Shown here piece by piece: positions 7,401-16,900 of a stretch of DNA of 64,000 bases. Source of the stretch: Lachnospiraceae bacterium UBA3850 (GTDB taxonomy: Bacteria; Bacillota; Clostridia; Lachnospirales; Lachnospiraceae); the NCBI GenBank assembly GCA_002392655.1, contig DGHK01000036.1, forward strand, positions 1 to 64,000. Direction: 5' to 3'. The position numbers and the translations under genes were made by a program. Numbering within the stretch: position 1 is the stretch's first letter; every line of letters begins with the position of its first letter. The notes under the pieces were generated by a model that was given only the letters and a program-made list of their open reading frames with translations, made no database searches and was not told the origin of the DNA.

Positions 7401-9578
7401 CTATGCCTGCTGTCTTTCAAGCAGCCTTTTAAAGTAGCCATTTGCTGCATTTAACTCATCATAAGTACCGTCTTCTATGATCTTTCCACCATCCATAACT
7501 ATGATTCTGTCACAGTTTTTAATAGTTGAAAGTCTATGCGCTATAACTATTCTGGTACATCCCATTTCATCCAAAGCATCTGATATCTGTTTCTGTGTTT
7601 TGTTATCAAGTGCAGATGTAGCCTCATCAAACATAAGCAGCTTCGGCTTCGGAGCTATAGCACGCGCGATCATAAGTCTCTGCTTCTGTCCACCTGAGAT
7701 GCCACCCTGTCCTTCTGAAATGATTGTATTCATACCCATAGGCATATCTCTTATATCATCTGCTATTCCGGCCTTCTCCGCTGCATCCCACGCATCATCG
7801 AGCGTAAGCTCAGGTGCGGTTATAACTATGTTAGAATATATATCTCCCTGGAAGAGACCGTCAGACTGCATAACAGTTCCAATCTTACGACGAAGCGATC
7901 TGAGATCGACATTATTTATATCCTTATTGTCAAAGTACACGACTCCCTTTTCAGGTTTTTCAAATCCGAGAATTATTCTCATCAGAGTGGATTTACCGCA
8001 GCCTGTCCTTCCCACAATCGCCACATATTCACCGGGCCTTATCTTAATAGAGAAATCATTAAGTATATATGGCAGGTCATCTCTGTAACGGAAGCTTACA
8101 TGACTTACCTCAACACCACCTGATATCTCCTGAATGATTTCCTTTCCATCTCCGGTTTCAGGCGCAGTCGTAAGGAACGGTTCTGCTATCTCAAGAGTCG
8201 GCTTTATGGATGCTGCCGAAAGCGCAGTGCCCGAAAGGGTCATAAATGCACCTGAAAGCATACCATATGCGGACCAGAATGCCAGATATGTAGACTGATC
8301 CAGATTACTCATAGCCGCTATATAATAAAGCACGATTGTTGACACCAATGTGATTGCAGTATTAATAACTGCATTTACACGAATTATCATAGGCGGATTA
8401 AAGGTAAGCCTTGATGCGTCAGAATACACCTTCATCCACTTAGCAAAAATTCTCTTCTCCGCTCCCGCCAGCTTAACCTTCTGAACTCCGGTTATCATAG
8501 AATATGACATACCGGACTCCTTGGCAAAAAGCTCCATCTGCTTCTTCTGTATCTTTACCTGAACAAGAGTAGTTACCACCGAGAAGATAACCGTTACAAG
8601 AACGATGATTACCGAAGGAATCACGAGTGAAGGAGCAAACTTAAATATCTGTGTTATATAAAGCAGTGATGTAAGTGACGTAAGTCCCGTGGAGAAAATA
8701 AGTCCCAGAAGCAGTGAACAAAGAGAATTAACCGACATGGACCTTCTCTTAAGCTCACCCGGACTGTACTTCTCAAAAAAGCTTACCGGAAGTGACATAA
8801 CTCTCATCATCATCGCTGCCTGCACTTCAATAGATGTCTTGGTTTCTATCCTTTTCGATATCAGTTCCTTGCCACAATTAAGCAGACGACTGGATATAAC
8901 AACACAGACAACACATACAAAAACACTGAGAAGCAGGCTCTGATCTCCCTTTGAAACAATCGGTCCCGTGAGCGCCTTGGTTATACGAGGAAGGATCATT
9001 CCCAGAAAAGGAATCAAAATAGCTGCAATAACTATAAGTATAACATCACTCATAGTTATACATCTTCTCATAAAATAAAGCAGATCAGAAATCTTAAGAG
9101 GCTTCTGAGGAAGCGGTCTGTAGAAACATATTGCATCTTTTTCAAAAAGCTCTGCTTTTTTTGAATCAACCCTCACGGGCATCTGCGTCGTAGGATCTGT
9201 ATATACATAACCTTTCATCTTGCCGGGTCTTAAAACTACCGGCGCCTGCTCTTCCTTTGTAAAGGCCAGGATAACTCCAAATGCATCCTTATACCAGCCC
9301 TTTTCAAGCTCCACATTTCTTCTCATTATTCCATGATAGCTGAGACAGTAATCAAGCCTCTCTTCATTACTTGTGATTCTCTCAGGTATCTCAACCGGTT
9401 TATAATGATAATACTTCAGGATATCATCTATTGCATTATTGGTTATGATTCTATCATCACCAAAGGCTTCGCCCGATCGTCTGCCCATTACTACTCCGAC
9501 TACATCAACAAATGAGTCCTCAAGGAGCTGCTGATCGGCTCTACGACGTTCTTCTATCTGATTTTCAAAAAGTCCCAT
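7401..9578 (-). CDS. NHLM bacteriocin system ABC transporter (ABC2 type, no peptidase)
   Basis: A 725-residue half-transporter. An unusual N-terminal region of about 155 residues precedes the membrane domain (six helices, roughly residues 165-445) and a C-terminal nucleotide-binding domain. The latter has Walker A GRTGCGKST, signature SGGQKQRL, Walker B LLMFDEATSALD and an AHRLST H-loop, so it is an intact ATPase. The layout matches NHLM_micro_ABC2 (TIGR03797-type). That family exports RiPP or bacteriocin peptides together with the C39-containing ABC1 protein. It lies 12 bp after the ABC1 stop. The substrate is probably a double-glycine leader peptide; see the gene at 19597. Confidence 0.93.
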   Translation of the reverse strand: MGLFENQIEERRRADQQLLEDSFVDVVGVVMGRRSGEAFGDDRIITNNAIDDILKYYHYKPVEIPERITSNEERLDYCLSYHGIMRRNVELEKGWYKDAFGVILAFTKEEQAPVVLRPGKMKGYVYTDPTTQMPVRVDSKKAELFEKDAICFYRPLPQKPLKISDLLYFMRRCITMSDVILIVIAAILIPFLGMILPRITKALTGPIVSKGDQSLLLSVFVCVVCVVISSRLLNCGKELISKRIETKTSIEVQAAMMMRVMSLPVSFFEKYSPGELKRRSMSVNSLCSLLLGLIFSTGLTSLTSLLYITQIFKFAPSLVIPSVIIVLVTVIFSVVTTLVQVKIQKKQMELFAKESGMSYSMITGVQKVKLAGAEKRIFAKWMKVYSDASRLTFNPPMIIRVNAVINTAITLVSTIVLYYIAAMSNLDQSTYLAFWSAYGMLSGAFMTLSGTALSAASIKPTLEIAEPFLTTAPETGDGKEIIQEISGGVEVSHVSFRYRDDLPYILNDFSIKIRPGEYVAIVGRTGCGKSTLMRIILGFEKPEKGVVYFDNKDINNVDLRSLRRKIGTVMQSDGLFQGDIYSNIVITAPELTLDDAWDAAEKAGIADDIRDMPMGMNTIISEGQGGISGGQKQRLMIARAIAPKPKLLMFDEATSALDNKTQKQISDALDEMGCTRIVIAHRLSTIKNCDRIIVMDGGKIIEDGTYDELNAANGYFKRLLERQQA

Positions 9579-9590
9579 CGTCTCTCCTCC

Positions 9591-11747
9591 CTACTCATTT
9601 GCTACAAGATCGGCGTAAGCTCCACCCATCTTCATCAGTTCATCATGTGTACCTCTCTCAACAGCCTTGCCATGATCCAGAACTATTATCTCATCACAAT
9701 CACGGACAGTAGATAGGCGGTGTGCTATTACGATGCAGGTTATACCCCTCTTCTTTATAGCATTTACAACCTCATATTCTGTTTTTGCATCCAGTGCACT
9801 GGTTGCCTCATCAAGAATAATGACAGTCGGATCCATAGCCAGGACTCTGGCTATCTCAAGTCTCTGTCTCTGGCCACCGGACAGATTACGTCCTCCGCTT
9901 ATCAGCTTATGCTGATAACCGCCGGGCATTTCAACTATATCCTCATGTATCTGCGCATCATTCGCAGCCATGATCATCTCAAAATCAAGTATGGTCTCAT
10001 CCCACATCTTTATGTTGTTTGCTATGGTATCCTCAAAAACTATGATATCCTGATCCACAACAGCAATCGACCCGGTCATTACATCACGCGGATATGCACT
10101 TCTCGTTTTTCCATCATATCTGATCTCACCCTCCCATGGCTGATAGAGGCCGGAAATAAGCTTGGATATAGTTGATTTTCCGCAACCTGAAGGACCTACC
10201 AGTGCTATTCTCTGACCGGACTTTACTGAAAGTGAGAAGTCCTTGATAAGCGGCTCTTCAAGTCTCGAATATCCAAAGGATATCCCCTTTAGTTCAACAT
10301 TTCCTCTAAGCTTTTCCAGAGGTGCATCAGCAGCCTCAGGACTATCGATCAGATTCACATCATCAGGATATTCCATAACATCCTCGATACGTTCCATCTG
10401 AGTACGCATCTCCTGTATCATCTGTCCGGCACTGATCAGTGTCATGGCAGGTGCCATAAAGCTCTGTAAGAATCCCTGGAACATCATGATAGAACCCAAG
10501 GTGAACTCTCCCTGAATTATCAGATAAACACCCAGTATTAAAACCAGGTAAGTAGTTATAGTATTGAGAAGCTCAGGAATCATTCCGAGATACATATTGG
10601 TCTTAAGCGTCTTGATAGACTGTGCATTTACTGATGCCTGATAGCCTGCCCATTTACGGAAAAATCCTTCCTCTGCTCCGCTGGCCTTGATTGTTTCAAT
10701 CATATCAAAACCTGTTACTGTAGATGCCTCGAGCTTTCCGGCATCACGAAGCTGAACTCTCATTATATTTATTCTCTTTTTGGAGATTATTCGAGACAAT
10801 ACGATATTTATGAACATTGTAGAAAGACCTATCGCCGTAAGCATAAGGCTCTGTCTGAGCATCATTACGAGATAGAATATCATCATCGTCGTATTTAAAA
10901 GAACCGGTGCAAATATAGTCACCAGCGTATTCGCTATGGATGCATTCAGATCTGCCCTTCCCTGTATATCACCGGCAAGACGCTGAGAGAAAAACTCCAT
11001 AGGCATTCTGATAACCTTCCACATATAGGATGTGCTTCCTACAACGGCCATCTTACCGTTAATCTTGAGCGAATATATGGCCTGAACCCAGGATACAACA
11101 ATCTGTATCACTGCCAGCAGAATGAGAAGATTGACAAAAGAATTCAGCCAATCACGATTAATTCCACTTAGTATTCTGTCCACATATACTTTTGACGTTA
11201 CGGAGTTTACTATTCCGAACAGATATGAAAGAGCTGTAGCAAGCATAACAAAAACTACAGCCGCTCCTGCACCTACAAGTCTTTTTCTTGCAAATTCGAC
11301 TGTACTTCTTCTAGATCCACCCTTCTCAAAATGCTCTGAAGGAGTGGGCACTATAACTACTCCTGTAAAAGATTTGTCAAACTCCTCCCAGCTGACCTTC
11401 ACTGTTCCTCTGGCAGGATCATTCAGATAAACATTCTTTCCTTTAAAGCCATCCAGAACCACAAAATGATTCATGTTCCAGTGAATAATACAAGGAAACT
11501 GTCCCGACTCCTTAAGAGCTTCGGGACTCATACGATAGGCTTCAACATCAAAGCCATGATGTTCTGCCGCCAGATATATATTCTTCGCTTTGGAACCGTC
11601 TCTTGAAACGCCGCAATCACGGCGTACCTGTTCCAGCGGAACCCATTTTTCATAATAAGCCATTATCATTGCCAGGCAGGCAGCGCCACACTCAAGATTC
11701 TCGAGCTGCATGATAACGGGAACCTTTTTTACTCCTGATTTACCCAT
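9591..11747 (-). CDS. NHLM bacteriocin system peptidase-containing ABC transporter (ABC1 type)
   Basis: A 718-residue fusion of an N-terminal C39 peptidase (about residues 5-135), a six-helix membrane domain and an ATPase domain. The peptidase triad is complete: Cys20 in LECGAACLAM, His94 in NHFVVLDG and Asp110 in LNDPARG. The ATPase has GPSGCGKST, LSGGQRQRLEIARVL and VIILDEATSALD. C39 domains cut leader peptides after a Gly-Gly motif during export across the cytoplasmic membrane. The gene follows the HlyD-like gene by 30 bp and precedes ABC2 by 12 bp, so all three form one transport operon. Confidence 0.95.
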   Translation of the reverse strand: MGKSGVKKVPVIMQLENLECGAACLAMIMAYYEKWVPLEQVRRDCGVSRDGSKAKNIYLAAEHHGFDVEAYRMSPEALKESGQFPCIIHWNMNHFVVLDGFKGKNVYLNDPARGTVKVSWEEFDKSFTGVVIVPTPSEHFEKGGSRRSTVEFARKRLVGAGAAVVFVMLATALSYLFGIVNSVTSKVYVDRILSGINRDWLNSFVNLLILLAVIQIVVSWVQAIYSLKINGKMAVVGSTSYMWKVIRMPMEFFSQRLAGDIQGRADLNASIANTLVTIFAPVLLNTTMMIFYLVMMLRQSLMLTAIGLSTMFINIVLSRIISKKRINIMRVQLRDAGKLEASTVTGFDMIETIKASGAEEGFFRKWAGYQASVNAQSIKTLKTNMYLGMIPELLNTITTYLVLILGVYLIIQGEFTLGSIMMFQGFLQSFMAPAMTLISAGQMIQEMRTQMERIEDVMEYPDDVNLIDSPEAADAPLEKLRGNVELKGISFGYSRLEEPLIKDFSLSVKSGQRIALVGPSGCGKSTISKLISGLYQPWEGEIRYDGKTRSAYPRDVMTGSIAVVDQDIIVFEDTIANNIKMWDETILDFEMIMAANDAQIHEDIVEMPGGYQHKLISGGRNLSGGQRQRLEIARVLAMDPTVIILDEATSALDAKTEYEVVNAIKKRGITCIVIAHRLSTVRDCDEIIVLDHGKAVERGTHDELMKMGGAYADLVANE

Positions 11748-11777
11748 TTAAACCTCTTATCTGTCAAATTCATTCTG

Positions 11778-12221
11778 CTAATCCAGCAGGAAATCTATAG
11801 GATGTATGCTCTCAGTTACTATTACGGCATTGTACTCTCCGTCCTGAAGATCTGTCTCTCCATAAGCAAGTGAAGATCCACTTTCATTCTTCACAATACG
11901 GTCAATCTTATACTCCTTAGAGTCTATTCTGAGCGGCATGCCTTCTTTGAGCTCGCCTCCATTATAATCTAATACGTAAGCCTTTTTTTCCTGCACGACA
12001 ACATGAGCATCCTTTGTGGTTTCCAGATTTCCGATCGTAGCCCATACCAGAATACCAACAATCAGTATTATGGCGCTGATAAGAACTAACCAGACACCGG
12101 GACTGGTAACCTTCAGATAATCAGTCAGCTGCTCAGGCGCAGTTATACGATTTATTGTCTGCTGTCTGAAAACCTTGCTTTCATTTTGTCTGTTATCATT
12201 CTTTTTTTCATTTTCCGGCAT
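11778..12221 (-). CDS. Short NHLM HlyD-like secretion accessory protein
   Basis: A 147-residue protein. A polar cytoplasmic N-terminus precedes the family segment FRQQTINRITAPEQLTDYL and one membrane helix at about residues 52-73. A short extracytoplasmic beta domain follows. The segment before the helix resembles NHLM_micro_HlyD proteins, which are usually about 250 residues or more. The long coiled-coil and lipoyl-like hairpin are absent here. It is first in the export operon, with a divergent promoter region upstream. It could be a minimal adaptor or a shrunken one; the reading frame is clean. Confidence 0.78.
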   Translation of the reverse strand: MPENEKKNDNRQNESKVFRQQTINRITAPEQLTDYLKVTSPGVWLVLISAIILIVGILVWATIGNLETTKDAHVVVQEKKAYVLDYNGGELKEGMPLRIDSKEYKIDRIVKNESGSSLAYGETDLQDGEYNAVIVTESIHPIDFLLD

Positions 12222-12256
12222 ATTATCTACCTCGTATCATAGTAATAAATAATGAC

Positions 12257-12298
12257 ATTATATCAAACTTGTAGAAAAAACACCAATAATGGTATACT
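12257..12298. promoter_or_regulatory. Overlapping divergent promoters (NHLM operon and AEC transporter)
   Basis: Minus strand: TTGGTG (12281-12286), 18-bp spacer, TATAAT (12257-12262), reading into the export operon. Plus strand: TTGTAG (12269-12274), 18-bp spacer, TATACT (12293-12298), reading into the AEC gene. The two promoters overlap, so RNA polymerase binding is probably mutually exclusive. Confidence 0.5.
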
Positions 12299-12330
12299 GA
12301 ATTATACTAACTTGAATAAAGAGGAAAAAT

Positions 12331-13254
12331 ATGAGCACTATCACAGTTCTTCAACAGATGGGCGTCATAACCATACTGGTTGCAATAGGTATATATCTGT
12401 ACAAAAAAAGCATAGTAGATAACACAACTTCCAGGAAGCTTTCTGCTATTGTTATGGATTTTTGTAATCCGGCACTCATTATGGCATCCATCCTTTCCGG
12501 AGATATAACTGCCACTCACAGCGATCTTATAACTGCCATGATACTTGGCGCCATATTCTACATAGGTCTCGTAATAATGGGCTTTATATTTCCGTTTATT
12601 GTTCGTGCTGAAAAAGACAGCAGACGTTTTTACAACGTGATGACTGTATACACTAACGTAGGCTTTATAGGAATACCCGTGGCACGAGCCATACTTCCGG
12701 CAAATGCAACCCTCTATGTCATCATATGCAATGTGATGTACTCTCTGCTCTTCTACACTCACGGCATAATCATACTCAGCGGTGGCAAGGAGAAAATGAA
12801 TATAAAGAAGATATTCAGTCCCGGAACTATCATGGCTATACTCAGCCTTCTGGTTTTCTGGTTCAAAATAAAGCCGCCTCTCATTATCGCAAACAGCATC
12901 ACTTATCTCGGAAATGCAACGGTTTTCCTATCCATGACTCTTCTCGGAGTAGGAATAGCCCGCTCCGGAATAGTGAGCGGCCTTAAGAATATACGTATAT
13001 GGGTTTATATAGCGGTTCGAATGGTCCTGCTTCCTATAGCTATGTTCTTTGTCCTTAAGATAGCAGGATTTTCTTCAGTCACAATACTGGGACTTTGTCT
13101 GATGGCGGCTATGCCTATCGGAAACCTCCCTCTGATACAGTCGGAGAAAATGGGTGAGGACACTGAACTACTTGCTAATTCCATCGCAATTTCCACCGCT
13201 GCATCTATAATTACAATTACTGCACTTATGAGTCTTTTTACATCACTTATATGA
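12331..13254 (+). CDS. AEC (auxin efflux carrier) family transporter
   Basis: A 307-residue protein, hydrophobic almost throughout, with about ten helices. Typical AEC features are CNPALIMASILSGD near residue 50, YTNVGFIGIPV near 110 and a second-repeat ATVFLSMTLLGVGIA. The AEC family carries auxin in plants and malate, malonate or other organic anions in bacteria. The substrate here cannot be told. A purine-rich AAAGAGG precedes the ATG. The gene is divergent from the export operon and only 88 bp upstream of the TTG start of the FIST-GGDEF gene, so the latter may be cotranscribed. Confidence 0.9.
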   Translation: MSTITVLQQMGVITILVAIGIYLYKKSIVDNTTSRKLSAIVMDFCNPALIMASILSGDITATHSDLITAMILGAIFYIGLVIMGFIFPFIVRAEKDSRRFYNVMTVYTNVGFIGIPVARAILPANATLYVIICNVMYSLLFYTHGIIILSGGKEKMNIKKIFSPGTIMAILSLLVFWFKIKPPLIIANSITYLGNATVFLSMTLLGVGIARSGIVSGLKNIRIWVYIAVRMVLLPIAMFFVLKIAGFSSVTILGLCLMAAMPIGNLPLIQSEKMGEDTELLANSIAISTAASIITITALMSLFTSLI

Positions 13255-13342
13255 TATTTCGGTTGTGAATAAATCTCATAACCTTTATAATACTATACAT
13301 AGGCTTTACACTATTTTGTTTATGAGAAGGGGAATCACGGCT

Positions 13343-15124
13343 TTGAAACAATTTCAGTTCGATTACGAAAATGAAGACCACCTTATCAGCAATCTTAAAA
13401 GGATAAAGCAATGGTGCAATTCTACTATTACATCAGGCATATTGTTTCAGATATATACAGAGGTTCTGAGCAAAGCAAAAATCGAGAGCATCTGTGATAC
13501 GATTGAAAGAATAATTCCTGATTCTCTTTATATGGGAGCTTCCACAAATGGAAATATCCTTATGGGAGACAAGAGCAAAAATGATATCAGTATTGTATGT
13601 ACAGTTTACGAATATCCGTCAACCAAGATAAAGATGCTTCAATATCCGCTTGACCAAACAAAGGCCAAAGGTGTTGTGCAGAGTCTTCTGGATTATGTAG
13701 ATAAAAATCCGTGGGTAAAATCCATAACAACATATACAACTATGCGCGGTATGTCTATGACAGAATACTGCGATGATCTGGGATTGCTTCCCAAGAATAT
13801 AGTTTTCTGTGGTGGAGGAGCCATCTCTGAGGATATAAATGAAACCGAAGCTTTCGTCTTCTCTTCTGAGGGTCCCATATCTGATCACTCTGCAGTCTTT
13901 CTACTGACCGGAGGCGAAGATTACTATGTAAAAACCATGCATGTTACAGGATGGAAGCCTCTGGGCAGATATTTGAAGGTAAGCAAAGCCTCAGGTCCGA
14001 TTCTGTATGAGCTTGATGGAAAGCCTGCTTACGAAACCTATTACAGATATCTGAATATAAAGAATGATGAAAACTTCTTTTCCAACACACTGGAGTTTCC
14101 ATTTCTATATGAACTGAATGGTATGGATATCCTTCGTGCACCTATCGCCAGCAACTCTGACGGCTCCATAGTTATGACTGCCGATGTTGCAGAGGATGTA
14201 CAAGCACGTATATCATATGGTGATCCATGGACCATTCTGGAAAGTGTTTATAATACAGCAGTTTCATTCCAGGATTTCATCCCTCAGACCTTTACAGTTT
14301 TTTCATGTGCCGCCAGGCGAACATTCTGGGGTGATGAAAAAGTAGGAAATGAAACCAAACCGTTTCAGTCTCTCGCTCCAACCTCAGGTTTCTATACCTC
14401 AGGCGAGTTTCTGAGAACCGGCAAATATATAAATCAGCACAATGTAACTCTTGTCATAGAAGCACAAAGAGAAGGTGATATAACAGGTCTTCCTATTCCT
14501 CAGATTGAGATGGACACAGCCGAATTCACCGGTAATGTTTCAATGATAAACCGACTTGCCACATTTATCCAGGCTTCAACTGAGGAGCTCGAAGAAGCAA
14601 ACCGACTTCTCGGAAAAGCCGCAATCACTGATGAACTTACACGTCTCTTTAACAGAGGTGAGATACAGAGGAGGATATCTGAGGTAACTAAAAACGGTCG
14701 AAGCAAGGGATCTCACGGCAGGCTGCCACTCGGAGCGTCTCTGATAATGATGGATCTGGATAACTTCAAGAAAGTAAATGATACCTATGGTCATAAGGAA
14801 GGAGATATCGTCCTCAGGAAGCTGGCTGACATGCTGAAAAAAATAGTCAATACAACTTGTCCCGGCGGCTATATCGGCAGATGGGGAGGAGAAGAATTTA
14901 TGGTTCTTCTTCCAAATGCAAACAAAGAAAAAGCCTCTTCTGTCGCAGAGGCCTTCAGAGTAAACTTCTCCAGTCTGGACTTTCCAAATGCTCCAAGCCA
15001 GACACTGAGTCTGGGAGTAACTGAGATGATTGCAGGAGAAACTTCTGACATTGCATGTATGAGAGTTGATGATGCTCTTTACGAAGCAAAAAGGTCAGGT
15101 AAAAATAAAGTAATAATAAACTGA
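13343..15124 (+). CDS. FIST sensor - GGDEF diguanylate cyclase
   Basis: About 593 residues from the proposed start. A FIST-type sensory region covers roughly residues 30-380 (for example YMGASTNGNIL, FCGGGAISED and the late SCAARRTFWGD segment). A coiled linker (FIQASTEELEEANRLLGK) leads to a GGDEF domain with the active-site sequence GRWGGEEFMVLLP. GGEEF is catalytically acceptable. FIST domains are thought to bind small ligands such as amino acids. I chose the TTG at 13343 because AAGGGG lies 10 bp upstream; ATG at 13322 and an upstream codon at 13265 have no good site. There are no membrane helices, so it is a soluble c-di-GMP synthase. Confidence 0.88.
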   Translation: MKQFQFDYENEDHLISNLKRIKQWCNSTITSGILFQIYTEVLSKAKIESICDTIERIIPDSLYMGASTNGNILMGDKSKNDISIVCTVYEYPSTKIKMLQYPLDQTKAKGVVQSLLDYVDKNPWVKSITTYTTMRGMSMTEYCDDLGLLPKNIVFCGGGAISEDINETEAFVFSSEGPISDHSAVFLLTGGEDYYVKTMHVTGWKPLGRYLKVSKASGPILYELDGKPAYETYYRYLNIKNDENFFSNTLEFPFLYELNGMDILRAPIASNSDGSIVMTADVAEDVQARISYGDPWTILESVYNTAVSFQDFIPQTFTVFSCAARRTFWGDEKVGNETKPFQSLAPTSGFYTSGEFLRTGKYINQHNVTLVIEAQREGDITGLPIPQIEMDTAEFTGNVSMINRLATFIQASTEELEEANRLLGKAAITDELTRLFNRGEIQRRISEVTKNGRSKGSHGRLPLGASLIMMDLDNFKKVNDTYGHKEGDIVLRKLADMLKKIVNTTCPGGYIGRWGGEEFMVLLPNANKEKASSVAEAFRVNFSSLDFPNAPSQTLSLGVTEMIAGETSDIACMRVDDALYEAKRSGKNKVIIN

Positions 15125-15131
15125 TATAACA

Positions 15132-15164
15132 AATAGCAGGAACCTTCACAGGCTCCTGCTATTC
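15132..15164. terminator. Bidirectional terminator between convergent genes
   Basis: A 13-bp stem with one mismatch and a 6-nt loop (AATAGCAGG with CCTGCTATT at the base) lies between the FIST-GGDEF stop and the S41 stop. Both sides are AU-rich, but the U-tracts are short. Confidence 0.7.
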
Positions 15165-15170
15165 TTATAA

Positions 15171-16883
15171 TCATAGCTCTTTAATCACATAATCCAACTG
15201 ATAGTCAGTACCATTATCAAATATGGCAGTCACAGCCTCGCTTGAAAACGGAATATATTCATCAAAGGGAACACGTCCCTTATGGTCTGTAAATGTGTCT
15301 ATAGCCACATTTCCATCATTATCCAGATTCGGAACTGCTGAGAAAGTAAGATTCCCCTCATCTAAACTAACACTACCAACTGCCTGACAGGAGCTATTTG
15401 AGCTTGTAAAGCCGACTACAGTAACATTCGGATACTCACCCATCATATAGGTCATATCATCTCCTGCACTTACGGTTTCTCCATTAACAAGAAGTACGAT
15501 TTTTCCGTCATGCCACAGATCTTCACCCGTATACTTAAGCTCTTTATTCTTTATATACTTTCCGTCAGGTCCTCTGTCATAGTTTGCTGTATCTTCGTTT
15601 ATCACTGCACTGTAATAGCTTATATGCTCACCCTCAGGTGCGAAAAGTCCTGCAACTCCCTCTACCATGTAAGGGCTTCCACCTGAGTTCTGTCTCAGAT
15701 CGAAAATGAGTGTTTTAATCCCTTTCGCCTTCAGTTCTTCTACTTCACTTCTCAACTTATCTGTCATGGCTTTATAATCTGTTCCCTCATAGGTCTTTGA
15801 ATCATAAGCCATCTCATCTATTCTGATAAGTGCCGTATTCTCGTTTATCTCCTGCCAGGAAAGATTCGTTACTTTTACTCCTCCATCTATTTTTTCAATT
15901 GTATCATAAAGCCTTGGAAAATAAGCTCCCAGTTTTGGTGCAGTTACCTGCTTTTCATTTCCACCTTCGTCAATAAATGTTATGTCAACCGTCTCGCTCC
16001 CTATACCTGCGACATATAAAGGCTTATAGAAGGCTTCATTATCTCTGTCAGGACACGCAAAAAGTGTAAATGTTATATCATCCAGATAGTCATCGATTGG
16101 TTTGCCATCCCATTTAGTGATGATAGTTCCGTTTTTAATTCCTGCATTTGAAAGCACTGATCTGTCTGCATACTTAATGATATATCTATCCTTTATTTCT
16201 CCCAATCCCAAAGAATCAGCATCCTTATCAATTGCGAAGGAGTTACCACAGCCTTCTACATTTACAGCTGCATATTCTCCAGAGGAAAGCCTGATGAGAG
16301 AAAGACCGTAATCATTTCCGTATACCTTGCAGAACGCATCTCTCATATCATCATCATTCTTCATAGCATAACTGACATGTCCATCATAGAATTCTCCCAC
16401 AAACTCCTGCCACACTCTGTAATTCATAGCAGAATCCTGACTATCCTGAACATCCTTAAAGCGAGGCTCATACTTAGCATAAAGCTCGTCCCAGTTGATT
16501 CCTTTTTCCTTATCCAGAACATAATGAGCTTTCATATTATCAAATCCATTATTAAAATCGCTGTAGTAGTTTTTTGTCTTATAATCCGGATCAGTCAAAA
16601 GATACAATGCGAGCGCTCCAGTTATAAGAACCGCAACCACCGCTATCACTCTTCTGATCATTAAATCTTCGGTATAATACCATCCCAGAAATACAGCTGC
16701 TGCCAAATATACAAAAACTGATATAAAACTGAAATCAACCATAAAGCTGAATAGTACTGCAATAAATATAGGAGCGAAATAAAGAATTCTCCATTTATTC
16801 GAAGGATATCCCTTTATCTTGCCTGCCAGCAAAAGAATGAGGAGTGATAGTCCCAGTTCTATAAATACAAATGTTATATCCAT
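15171..16883 (-). CDS. Membrane-anchored S41-family (C-terminal processing type) peptidase
   Basis: A 570-residue protein with about four N-terminal membrane helices (residues 1-115) and a large extracytoplasmic part. The C-terminal half has S41 features: TLIFDLRQNSGGSPY near residue 385 and the nucleophile region LVNGETVSAGDDM near 460. The middle contains a PDZ-like stretch (GTIITKWDGKPIDDYL). S41 enzymes cleave near protein C-termini. It starts 17 bp after the last permease of a LanFEG-like exporter, so it appears to be the fourth gene of that operon. A peptidase in such an operon could degrade or process a peptide substrate; that is inference. Confidence 0.85.
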   Translation of the reverse strand: MDITFVFIELGLSLLILLLAGKIKGYPSNKWRILYFAPIFIAVLFSFMVDFSFISVFVYLAAAVFLGWYYTEDLMIRRVIAVVAVLITGALALYLLTDPDYKTKNYYSDFNNGFDNMKAHYVLDKEKGINWDELYAKYEPRFKDVQDSQDSAMNYRVWQEFVGEFYDGHVSYAMKNDDDMRDAFCKVYGNDYGLSLIRLSSGEYAAVNVEGCGNSFAIDKDADSLGLGEIKDRYIIKYADRSVLSNAGIKNGTIITKWDGKPIDDYLDDITFTLFACPDRDNEAFYKPLYVAGIGSETVDITFIDEGGNEKQVTAPKLGAYFPRLYDTIEKIDGGVKVTNLSWQEINENTALIRIDEMAYDSKTYEGTDYKAMTDKLRSEVEELKAKGIKTLIFDLRQNSGGSPYMVEGVAGLFAPEGEHISYYSAVINEDTANYDRGPDGKYIKNKELKYTGEDLWHDGKIVLLVNGETVSAGDDMTYMMGEYPNVTVVGFTSSNSSCQAVGSVSLDEGNLTFSAVPNLDNDGNVAIDTFTDHKGRVPFDEYIPFSSEAVTAIFDNGTDYQLDYVIKEL

Positions 16884-16900
16884 TTCTTTTCCTTTCCTTA

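Noticed and set aside
7477-8088. Long plus-strand frame of about 200 codons inside the ABC2 gene
   Set aside because: It is antisense to the conserved ATPase domain, has no ribosome binding site and its translation is low-complexity Ser/Ile-rich.
11778-12221. HlyD-like gene as a pseudogene
   Set aside because: The frame is clean, the start is plausible, and no homologous coding sequence continues past the stop, so a genuinely short protein is equally likely.
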